NCBI RefSeq assembly: GCF_021134715.1 | Contig: NC_060017.1 | Span: 8,184,001-8,248,000, forward strand | Origin: Daphnia pulex | Taxonomy: Eukaryota > Arthropoda > Branchiopoda > Diplostraca > Daphniidae | Direction: 5' to 3' | Length of the DNA stretch: 64,000 nucleotides | Shown: piece by piece, positions 1 through 8,881 of the stretch | How the letters are laid out: each line of letters begins with the position of its first letter | Numbering within the stretch: position 1 is the stretch's first letter | The notes under the pieces: model-generated | What the model was told of the DNA's origin: nothing | The model's input: the letters and a program-made list of their open reading frames with translations, nothing else | Database searches by the model: none | Translations under genes and position numbers: made by a program

Positions 1-252
1 CTTGCAAGTTTGGTGAATAATAAAGAATTGCACAAGATTGAGCCAATCATTCTTTTTCTAAAAAGGTATTTGAAAATGTTTTCAAATGATTCGTTTATTT
101 CATGTTTCATAAAATTTTTGTTTCACATCAGAAGGGGGAGTGATATAAACGATTCCTGGAAACGTGCGATTGAGGATATTATCAATAATACGCAACTCTA
201 TGTGATACAGCATTACAATGCTCCACTGAAACTACCGTCTCCGGTTTCTTAA
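1..252 (+). CDS. 3' terminal exon of an unidentified gene (partial)
   Basis: The frame is open from the first base to a TAA at 250-252 and gives about 83 residues. The sequence is helical and hydrophobic/basic with no motif I recognise. It includes a segment rich in F, I and K (about residues 20-45) and ends in PSPVS. It looks like the last exon of a gene that begins to the left of the window, followed by AT-rich 3' flank. No start codon or acceptor site can be placed, so function is unknown. Confidence 0.4.
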   Translation, partial: LASLVNNKELHKIEPIILFLKRYLKMFSNDSFISCFIKFLFHIRRGSDINDSWKRAIEDIINNTQLYVIQHYNAPLKLPSPVS

Positions 253-1257
253 CTGATCATTATTTTTTCTTGGTTAAAACAAAGATTTCGTTTCCAAATT
301 TCATTAATTTGAATAAATCATTCTTAATTTTAAATTCTTATTATGTCAACTAGCATCCCTTATTGCAAGGTTAATTGCTGTCAGGATTCACGGCAGGTCC
401 AGGCAATATTACAGGCAATCAGCGGAATCATTTTTGAACGAACTATTAATTGTTTTATTGTAACTAAACCTTTATTTCTTTTCTTTTACTGCTGAGCATC
501 AAATGTCCGCCACTCCTGACGACGAAAATCAGCGGATCTAATATGAAGGAAAATTCCGTTGCCGCTGGCGCATTTCGGTTTGGCACGTAAGCATTTGTTC
601 GATTCCATTGCGCTCTTTGTTTTGCTGCTAATGTCGTTGGGCGGAAATCAGCGGTTGCTGGAAATTCTTTGGTGGAGAATTGGGGATAACGTTTTGGTGA
701 AGGTAAGTGAAGAGGCTGAATCATGGTGTGTTCGCACCATTTGGTAACTAAATCTGCTGCAATAGACTTCGGTGTAACTTTGCGATCACTTACCTTCGTG
801 CGACTATGCGAGGCGATATGTCCGTAAACGACTATTTTGAGCCGAAAACTGAACAAATGAAAAGAACTTTTCAGTACTCTCAAATATCTTCAGAAAACCA
901 AATTCATTACCTTAAGAAAACCGAAATTATTTATGTTCAGCGCTACTTATACGTCAAGTGCTTCAGCAAGTGCTGTGTTGCAATTTCTGCAAATTAAAAT
1001 TTTTATTTTTGAGAAGTGACATTAAAGTCGTATTTATTTATTACTTTAATTAAATAGTACAAAAGTTAAAATATTAGGAACTAATCAATTAAGAATTAAC
1101 TAGAAATCGAAATTCGAATCAACCTGTTGATTTTTCATTTAATATAATTTGCAACGTTGTTATAAAGCAGACGATAAGTTATCAAGTTTAGTTTAGACTA
1201 AAATTCGTGTGTTCATAAATAAAAAAAAAAATAGAATTCAATGCTTACTTTTGAAAA
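253..1257. other. Intergenic region upstream of MMAB
   Basis: No gene is supported here. Bases 540-830 are more GC-rich than their surroundings and are open in both directions (559-747 + and 464-883 -), but neither reading resembles a known family. A 12-base inverted repeat, AAGGTAAGTGA and its complement, lies at about 700 and 795. Bases 990-1250 are AT-rich and probably hold the MMAB promoter, although no clear TATA box is visible. Confidence 0.4.
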
Positions 1258-4200
1258 ATGGCTAGGTTTCTTATAAGTAAACGTTTTACTTTTATTCAAA
1301 AAATACCATTAATGTTTTCTCAACACAATGCTGTTTTCATGGGATCCAACTCATGGTAAAATTTTGAAATGAATAATCAAAAGTAATTTATTTTTAATAA
1401 TTGATTCTTTGAATCAATTTGTCCAGTCTGTATAGTTCCTCATCCAAAGATAAAAGTATACCACCCTCATCAAAAGGATTTCTTAAAATATACACGAAAA
1501 CTGGAGATGGTGGAATGACATCAACATTTACGGGAGAAAGGCGTGCTAAGGATGACAACATATTTCAGGCTCTGGGTGCAGTGGATGAACTTGCTTCCTG
1601 TATAGGGTATAAGATACTGATTGTGATTAACTAACCTAACATACTCTCTAAAATTTATGTTTAAACAATAAGGCTTGCAAGGGAATTTGGTTTGGAAAAT
1701 GGCCACCCATACACTGACCATCTTCAAAGAATCCAGTGTATTTTGCAAGATGTAAATGCCTGTATAGCAACACCATATTCTTCAGCTCGTGAAGCACATT
1801 TGAAGAAAACAGAATTTGACTCTGGGTGTTGGGAATTTATTGCATCCCAACAGTGATCGACATTATTGCTACTGTTAATTCTGTGTAATTTGTAGGGACC
1901 TCAACAGAGGGCCCCGATTTTACCCTCTCTTCCCATTCAATCTATTGTTCCCTACCCTACTCAACCCTAAACCAACTATTGAAATACCAAAATGCTGTAT
2001 TATACGGCAGTGTGAAATATAAGGACGAACTAGCAACAACAAAGGTGTCATCTCTTATCTCAATCTTGGAAGTTGAACGGTCGACACCGCCAACAAGAGT
2101 TCCATTTCCAACATGGTCCTTCGAACCGGAGTTTTCTCCAACCAGTGTTAAGTTAGTTTCGCTCTATCACACTCAAATCTTTCTCTCGTTATCTCCTTTT
2201 GCTTAATCATTGCCGCCATTTATCAAAGAAAATTGTGTTTAATTATGGCAGGTCAGTCATTTATTAGAATCTTTTTCTCTCTCTCTGAGTTTAACTTGTT
2301 CTCAGGGGTCTAGTAAGCAAATAGATCCCTCTAAACAGTAAATTATTTTTCTTCTCTCTCTTGAATTAAAGCTAAAATATTTCCTCAAAGTTTCTTAAAA
2401 TTAAAATAGGATTCCTAAATCATTTTTGAAGGGGGATTTCTTTTTTTGTCACGTAAATTATCATCGCCTAAGTTGATTATTCTCTCTTCCCTTTCAACAA
2501 ATTTTTTTTTTTGGGGGGATATTGCTTTCCAATATCTAAGATTGGGCAAACTTGGGAACTTCCCTACCTCTTTAACGTGTTCACCTCGTGTGAGCCTTAG
2601 GTTAAATTCCCTCTCTATCTCTTGATACGCCTCCCGGCATTGTAAAAACGAATCTCAGCTGATTGGGTTCACTGCCCGTTCTTTAAAAATGGGATAACGC
2701 GGGAATCTCTTTCCTTTCAAGAATTTTTTTTTGGGGGGGCTTGCTTCCCTACCTCTTAGATTGGGAAAACGCGGGAACTTCTCTAACCCTTCAATGAGTT
2801 CGCCTCGTGTGAGCCCCAGGGTGAAAAGACTTAAATAAATTATCGCTCTCTTTGCTATGGCCTTAGACCATTTCCCGAAAACAAATCTCTCTCATTTTTT
2901 GAATTAATTTGCATTGTTTGTTATTCAATCATTTGGGTAAATCTCTCTCTGTCTCAGAAGGCACAACGATCTCTCTAAATACGACAGAAAAATATTCTCT
3001 TTTTTGGGGGGCTAGGCCGGTTTCCCCTTTAAACTGGAAAAAACGCGGGAAAATTCTCTACCCTTTCAACGCGTTCGCCTCGTGTGCGCCTTAGGGTGAT
3101 TAAAACTTGAATTTTTTTTCTCTCTCTCTATTTACAAAGGCCTTCCGCCATTTCGAAACAAATCTCGCGCTCTTACGCTCTTGCATTTTTTGTTTGCTTA
3201 AAGGGAAATCTTTCTCTTTTTCTGAGAAGGCACAAAGCGCCCTCTGAGCACAAAATTGGGAATTAGAAACCGCCGTCTTGCGGCAAAAACTCTTTAAATT
3301 CTCTTTCCTAAAAATTGTTATTATGCCGTTTGTGGGATTGTAAGGAGCTAGAAAATTACCCTAGCTCCAAAATCATTCAGTTTTTGCAGATATCTTCACA
3401 TAAAGGAATTCAAAGAAAGTGGAAAAGACAGCAGAATTTAATTCGGCACCACGAATCTCCGAAGACCGAGCAGAACAACAAACAAAAAGGCTAATCAACT
3501 TAATCAAAACATTAATTTAAACTAATTATCTTCTTTTCGTACTCTCAGCAGCTCCTTAGGAGCCACCTCCAACTCACAATGGCTCCAAATTACGCAAGAA
3601 CTTTAATTAAAAAGCATATCACCCGTATCATTAACCTCGTCGAAACGTACAAATCAACAGAAATGACGTTGGAAGCGTTTATCGAAGTCGAAAAATTAGA
3701 AAAAAAGCTAGATGGATTCTACAAAACTTATGAGATATTCTCAAAAAGGGTCCAGGCTGAAATGTACAAAGAAGGCGAAGACCAAGAAGAGATCAATGCA
3801 GACATCGACACCATGTACCAAACAATGGACGATGTTATTGTCGCCAAAATTCACATCTTAAAGAAAAAACGAAGAGAATGGTTAGACAAACTCGAAAAGG
3901 AAGCAGATGACGAAGAATGGGAGAAGGACAGAGAAAGAATGCTCCAAATTCTCCAACATCAGGCAGCAACCCAGGCAGCAAACCAGGCAGCAACCCAAGC
4001 ACAACTCAATCGGGACATAATCAGTCAGGTGATCGCAGCCATCTCAACAGCCTTTTCAGTGCCCGTCGCTCCAGGAGATGTCAACTTATCACCAACAGCT
4101 TCTCAGGAGCCAGCTTCTCAAACAAATCCAGTAATAGAGTCAATTCTCAAAACCCTCTCAACATCTCAATTTGCAGCAGTATTAGTGCCAAACCCAACTC

Positions 4201-6441
4201 CACTAGAAGTGTCGTCGCTTACGACAACAAGCTGTAGTTTTCAAAACACCCCTTCATACCAGTCAAAAGAAAATATCCAGACGGAAGAAAAAGAGACTGG
4301 AACGGCCAGTCTCCCTCACCCACCGAAAAAAGGAGACTCACTCTCGGATTCTCCGGATGGGCCAGACGGATATCCCGACAAAAAAAGGTTTGAAAGGAAC
4401 GAAATAAAAGAAAATAATTCCTTTGTTTCAAAGTTAGAAAACTCAGCAAATCTGGAAGGAGCAGAAAAAATCCCATCATCGAACGCGAAAAGTTGCTACA
4501 GCGACCAAAACGTCAAATCAGCCCAGTCAAAAGAAGTCCCGATGGAAAAGGAGCCTGGAACAGCCAGTCTCCAACAACGACCAAAAAAAGGGCTATCAAT
4601 CTCAGATATTCCGGTCAAATCCAGTGGAAACAAAGACGAAAAAAGGTTTGAAGACGAGCTGAAAGCAACTAACCTCAAATTTGCAAACTTAGATGGTGTA
4701 GATGCAGTGGAGTCCAAAAATCTCTTGAGCTCCTCTAGCAACGAAAAAACTGCTTGCACACTCATTATTCAAGAAGCTCCAGCTACTCCGGCAGAAGCTC
4801 CTCGTCCTCTCATTATTCTAGAAGCTCCAGCTACTCCGGCAGAAGCTCCTGGTACTCTCAATCTTCAAAAAGCTCCAGCCAATCCGGCAGAAGCTCCTCA
4901 CTCTCTTAGTCATCAAGAAACTCCTACTTATCAAGCAGAAGTTCCTGACACATTCAATTGTCTAAAAACTAAAGATTCAATTATTAGGATTCCGCCAGCC
5001 GGCTCCAAAGAAAAGGATATTCCTACCTTTCTTTTTTTCCCCTCGGGAAGGCCAGCTGCATCGCTGGAAACACTTAACTCTTTTCCGAGTCAACTTAAAC
5101 AAACCAACTTCTCTTCTTCTGGAAATTTATCATCGTCGCCAGAAATCCAGGAAGCTTCGAAAGAAAATCCTCAAGAAGCCGCTGCATTTGTCAATTCAAC
5201 AAACGTAGAAAGCAACCAAGAAATCATTCCGAAGTTCAGATCGCCGTGCAGTCAAGCAGCAATTCTTCCGGAATTGGCCAATCAACAAAACTCAATGAAA
5301 CGGAAGCGCTTGGAGCCAGTAAAACCAGCTCCTAAACGCATCTCAAGGTTACCAAGTATAGAAGAACATCTCATCAACCAGTTGCTGTTCTCTTATTCGT
5401 TAACCCAGGTACCAAACAAAATCGTTTCACATCTTCTAAAAAATATTCTTGTGTTAAAGGACATTGAAGAAGATTCCAACACACACCAATCGGTATGGGA
5501 TCCTGGTGGCAAACTTCCAAAGAGTCAGCCAACTCTCAATCGGAATCAAATGGAATGGACAATTAACTGAATCCGTAGCCAGTCAACGAAACAGCTCCTC
5601 GTAATCCAGGCCATCCGGCCATCCTTCTTCAACCGCATTCTCAGATCTCTAATCCAACGGATATCAAGTCGATCAGGATGTCGAGCCAATTGAACGGGCT
5701 CTACTGGGGAGTGTGTTGGGAATTTATTGCATCCCAACAGTGATCGACATTATTGCTACTGTTAATTCTGTGTAATTTGTAGGGACCTCAACAGAGGGCC
5801 CCGATTTTACCCTCTCTTCCCATTCAATCTATTGTTCCCTACCCTACTCAACCCTAAACCAACTATTGAAATACCAAAATGCTGTATTATACGGCAGTGT
5901 GAAATATAAGGACGAACTAGCAACAACAAAGGTGTCATCTCTTATCTCAATCTTGGAAGTTGAACGGTCGACACCGCCAACAAGAGTTCCATTTCCAACA
6001 CTGGGCATGTTGAGGAAGTAGAAGAATGGATAGATTCTTACACTAATCACCTTCCACCTCTGGAAAACTTTATTCTGCCAGTAATATATCTGAAACTTTA
6101 TTTTATTGCCAGGTAGCATGTTTATGGTTGTTTTTTTTTTTTTTTTTGCATACACAGGGTGGAGGAAAAGCAAGCTCGTCACTTCATGTTGCTCGAACAG
6201 TTTGTCGAAGAGCCGAAAGAGCAATTGTACCCATTGTTCGGGAGCAACAGATAAACCCAGAAACACTTAAATACGTCAATCGGTAGGGAAAAGCCGTGTT
6301 ATATTCTTAAAATTTTTCTTTTATTCTAATTAAAAATCACTCATGTTTAGTTTATCTGACCTGCTGTTCACCTTAGCGAGGTATGCCGCCAAACTGGATG
6401 GAAGACAAGAAACTGTCTACATTAGACCTGGCAAAAAATGA
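1258..6441 (+). CDS. MMAB: Mitochondrial ATP:cob(I)alamin adenosyltransferase, interrupted by an LTR element
   Basis: In this family the enzyme transfers the adenosyl group of ATP to cob(I)alamin in mitochondria, making the cofactor of methylmalonyl-CoA mutase. Exons by splice site and phase are 1258-1355, 1427-1606, 1673-1826 continued at 6006-6080, 6158-6282 and 6351-6441. Without the insertion the product would be 240 residues, close to the human length of about 250. Exon 1 gives a basic, hydroxylated presequence typical of mitochondrial import. The phosphate-binding signature YTKTGDGG is at residues 55-62. VDELAS, CRRAER and the C-terminal [12 protein letters not shown] motif follow. Exon 3 is broken after base 1826 by the element at 1827-6000. 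Reading on into its LTR adds nine codons and then TGA at 1854. The downstream exons remain open, so the break looks recent. The assembled allele probably makes a truncated protein lacking the C-terminal active-site helices unless the element is spliced out. Confidence 0.9.
1822..1826. repeat. Target-site duplication, left copy
   Basis: CTGGG immediately precedes the left LTR and recurs immediately after the right LTR at 6001-6005. A 5-base duplication is typical of LTR-retrotransposon integration. Removing one copy plus the element restores the MMAB reading frame. Confidence 0.93.
1827..2113 (+). repeat. Left LTR of the element in MMAB
   Basis: A 287-base terminal repeat, TG...CA bounded with short inverted ends (TGTTGG/CCAACA). 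It is repeated at 5714-6000. It contains a TATTATAC stretch near 2002 that could serve as a promoter box. Confidence 0.95.
2114..2131 (+). other. Putative tRNA primer-binding site
   Basis: TGGTCCTTCGAACCGGAG begins on the first base after the left LTR, starts with TGG (complement of a tRNA CCA end) and contains the complement of a T-loop-like TTCGAA. I recall closely similar post-LTR sequences from arthropod BEL/Pao elements. The exact tRNA was not determined. Confidence 0.6.
2505..3235 (+). repeat. Imperfect tandem repeats in the element leader
   Basis: About three diverged units of roughly 200-300 bases lie here. Each carries a T-run followed by a G-run, then a version of AACGCGGGAA and then CGCCTCGTGTG(A/C)GCC; see about 2580, 2805 and 3080. 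They lie in the untranslated leader before the gag-like reading frame. They could be packaging or internal promoter repeats, but that is speculation. Confidence 0.65.
3579..5570 (+). CDS. gag: Gag-like protein of the LTR element (663 residues)
   Basis: This is the only long frame of the element. Residues 1-115 are charged and strongly helical, as in BEL/Pao Gag N-termini. Residues about 125-145 are glutamine/alanine-rich short repeats. Residues about 395-460 hold four diverged 16-residue units built on [10 protein letters not shown]. The middle is Ser/Pro/Lys-rich with two related blocks that share GTASL and PKKG. The C-terminus is basic ([14 protein letters not shown]). I see no CCHC zinc knuckle and no protease motif. 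The family identity is inference; that it is the capsid-type protein of this element follows from its place between primer-binding site and right LTR. Confidence 0.7.
   Translation: MAPNYARTLIKKHITRIINLVETYKSTEMTLEAFIEVEKLEKKLDGFYKTYEIFSKRVQAEMYKEGEDQEEINADIDTMYQTMDDVIVAKIHILKKKRREWLDKLEKEADDEEWEKDRERMLQILQHQAATQAANQAATQAQLNRDIISQVIAAISTAFSVPVAPGDVNLSPTASQEPASQTNPVIESILKTLSTSQFAAVLVPNPTPLEVSSLTTTSCSFQNTPSYQSKENIQTEEKETGTASLPHPPKKGDSLSDSPDGPDGYPDKKRFERNEIKENNSFVSKLENSANLEGAEKIPSSNAKSCYSDQNVKSAQSKEVPMEKEPGTASLQQRPKKGLSISDIPVKSSGNKDEKRFEDELKATNLKFANLDGVDAVESKNLLSSSSNEKTACTLIIQEAPATPAEAPRPLIILEAPATPAEAPGTLNLQKAPANPAEAPHSLSHQETPTYQAEVPDTFNCLKTKDSIIRIPPAGSKEKDIPTFLFFPSGRPAASLETLNSFPSQLKQTNFSSSGNLSSSPEIQEASKENPQEAAAFVNSTNVESNQEIIPKFRSPCSQAAILPELANQQNSMKRKRLEPVKPAPKRISRLPSIEEHLINQLLFSYSLTQVPNKIVSHLLKNILVLKDIEEDSNTHQSVWDPGGKLPKSQPTLNRNQMEWTIN
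5714..6000 (+). repeat. Right LTR of the element in MMAB
   Basis: A 287-base copy of 1827-2113 with no difference that I could find by eye. It is preceded by a short purine-containing stretch (CTGGGGAGTG) that may act as a polypurine tract. Confidence 0.95.
6001..6005. repeat. Target-site duplication, right copy
   Basis: CTGGG directly follows the right LTR and matches 1822-1826. The MMAB exon continues in frame from base 6006. Confidence 0.93.
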
Positions 6442-6782
6442 AGTGTATTTCATTTTGGACGTAAGCTTCAGTTTTGAAATTAGCATACCTCCGTAAAGAA
6501 TTACAGGACACAAAGTTGAAACATGGAAATATGCAAGGTTATTATTATATCAACAGAATGTATAGTATTTTTAAGTAAATTTAAATGATGCATTTAAAGG
6601 TTGTTATAGTGTGCATCAAATGTGTTTCAAACCAACCTATCTACATCGGCTTATAGCAGTTGTTGGTTGGGATATTGTGCGGGTTTTGTGGAATATGAAG
6701 GGTGAAGTTATACTTGCGACAATGTACAATTGAACTATTAAGTTTTACGGAATATAAAAAGGTTTGTTCAAAATTGATTCGT

Positions 6783-8269
6783 TTAATCGAAATCAAATTC
6801 TTCTTCAATGTCGTTATCCGTGTCGTTGGTGAAATCCGAAAAGTATCCATCAAGATCCGGAATGTCTGGCTTCTGGCAAGTATTATTTATCGTTTGTGCT
6901 GCTTGCTGTGAATTTGCCAAATTTTTTAACGCGTTTTCTTCGTTCTTTAGGGGAGCACTTGGCTTATCTTCAAACCAGTCTAGTTCCGGACTTTCCAATT
7001 TCGATGTCTGAGATTTAAGGATGGACGGGCGTTTTGCTGCCACGTTTTCGTAACGATGGTTTTTGTCAGGTACTACCTCATTTTGATTAATTGCAACTTC
7101 GGGTAAGTTGTCCGTAGTTTTGATTTCGTTGTAAAATATCCTAATATCTTCTTGTTTATCTCGACGGGTTTGATATGAATAGGTAGTAGACCCCACTGTA
7201 CATTTGGATCCATAGAATTGTCCGTCGAAGCCGTTATCATTAGGTATCATTAAATCCTCACAAAGTCTTTTCATTAAAATCTCCTTGCCTACCTAAAAAT
7301 AATTTTATAATAACATTATTTTATGCGAGAAAACTAAAATAGGACTAGAAATGAACTCGTTACTGAAAATTTCTTTCTTGATTTTCTTATATAGATTGCT
7401 ATGATCTCTTTCATGTTTCCATTAGTGCAGAGACTCCTCTGAAGAAGGTCTGCCGTGATGTCACACATTAGCTGCATGTAGCAGTTCTCTTCTTCCCTGT
7501 GCATCACACAAAATCAGCAAGTAAGACTTTATTCTTATACTTGTTCCTTTTGGAGTTAGCTTACTGTTCTCTTAGCCATTCTTTGATGTTGAAAACATCC
7601 ATTTCCTCTGAACTTTCACTGCTAGATGAGCTTATAGAAGATTCTATGGATTGCTCATCTCCAAAAGCAGAGTCGTCGGAGACGTTGCGTTGTGAATTCT
7701 CCGGGATAATTACCTTTTTAGTTTTTCGTGCACTGCTTACCATTTTAACTGGGACATTTTCGGTGGCCTCCAATTTCATCGGGCGTACAGCAGAAAGTGG
7801 GCGAGTGGTTGGTGAAGTGTTAGGTCTAACGATTTTGCGTACAAGTCGTGGTGTAAAATGTTTCGGTTGTGTAAAGTATTTCGAGTGTCGAGTCATAACG
7901 TCGAGCGTCTCATCGGAGATCTCCTTTTTCTTTTCCGAGGCGGGAGGTGAGACATTCAAACAAAAATCACTAGCCATTCGTTTCTCGACGTCCCGCAAAG
8001 AATCTTCGAAACGTACATCGTTGGTGGATTTTGAGAGTCGATTTTTGGAAACGGTCGAATTCCGGTAATTACTCAGATGCAAGTGCGACTGAGCTCCATG
8101 AAGCCGACGATAATGATGGTTCATGTGATCACGCTCGATTAATTTCTGCACCATCCAAGTGCTACCTGAAATATCCGTTACGTTAACAAGAATAGTGTGA
8201 CGGTAAATTATATGTTAATAAAAATAATAAAATGTAAGCAGAGCTCTCACTTGACTTGTTACGATGCAT
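6783..8269 (-). CDS. SPATA7: SPATA7-like ciliary protein
   Basis: In vertebrates SPATA7 is a transition-zone protein of the photoreceptor connecting cilium. Exons on the minus strand are 8251-8269, 7565-8165, 7364-7496 and 6783-7292. All phases fit and give 420 residues (human about 600). Three blocks match the vertebrate protein: an N-terminal MVQKLIERDHMNHHYRRL segment, a central HSKYF...FTPR...TSPTTRP segment, and EEENCYMQLMCDITADLL spanning the exon 2/3 junction. The last of these aligns with the conserved helical EEE...DVTDEIL block. The C-terminus is acidic (EEEFDFD). Exon 1 carries only six codons. The gene starts 612 bases from the divergent gene at 8882, so a shared promoter region is possible. 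Confidence 0.85.
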
Positions 8270-8881
8270 GATAGTAACGATATGGGTAGAGTATCCATGT
8301 ATGTTTGCTCTATCATCACCTTAGCAACCATCGATCACGTTCGAGTTCTAGCACCTGGGTCATGTGAACCATCTGAAAATCGTAACTATGCGTCTGTGTA
8401 TTGTCCTTCAATCTATGATGGCTCCTATTGTAAAGGCAAAAATATGACCTTCGATTGACATGATGGACTATGAAGTTAAGCCTATAGGCTATTCTATAAT
8501 GTATAGTGTGTTTGTGTGTTTAGCTGTCTTTCGCAATAGCGTTGGGGAGGTGTTGATAGCAACGCTTTGTTGTGGGGTTACTGTGTATGTTGTTAGCAAG
8601 TAATAAGATCTATTAGGCTGTAACTTCTTGCTGTTCTATAATTTCTACTGGTTAGTTACTATGGGAGTTTTCGCACGGTCGATTATCAATATTTCGTCAA
8701 AGTCAGAGTACCACCAGAAAGAAGGTAAAGGAGGTAAACCCTTTCAGACTTGAACGAGTTATCTATTGGTTTGTGCGCTAAAAAGTTGCTCTTCTCTCCC
8801 GAGGAATATCCAACTGTCCTTTTATTTTGTTAGCTTGTCACTTGATTCTCCTTTCATATTTACGAATTTATTTATTTCAAA
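8270..8881. promoter_or_regulatory. Divergent promoter region between SPATA7 and the 16-exon gene
   Basis: This is the only spacer between two head-to-head start codons. No clear TATA box is visible. I see no coding potential beyond a 64-residue frame at 8264-8458 that has no family features. A bidirectional promoter is inference from the arrangement. Confidence 0.45.

Larger units (their letters stand above)
1827..6000 (+). mobile_element. Gag-only (non-autonomous) LTR retrotransposon, BEL/Pao-like, inside MMAB
   Basis: The 4,174-base element has LTRs of 287 bases at each end that begin TGTTGG and end CCAACA. A CTGGG target-site duplication flanks it. It holds a primer-binding-like site directly after the left LTR, a repeat-rich leader and one long reading frame (3579-5570). 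No protease, reverse transcriptase, RNase H or integrase is encoded; only about 140 bases separate the reading frame from the right LTR. I could see no difference between the two LTRs when reading them side by side, which points to a very recent insertion. Because it lacks pol, it must have been mobilised by enzymes of a related full-length element. The BEL/Pao assignment rests on the primer-binding site and the helical N-terminus of the protein and is inference. Confidence 0.92.

Noticed and set aside
2509..2517. T/G runs and short direct repeats as a possible CRISPR-like array
   Set aside because: The repeats are degenerate, unevenly spaced and inside a retroelement leader of a eukaryotic genome.
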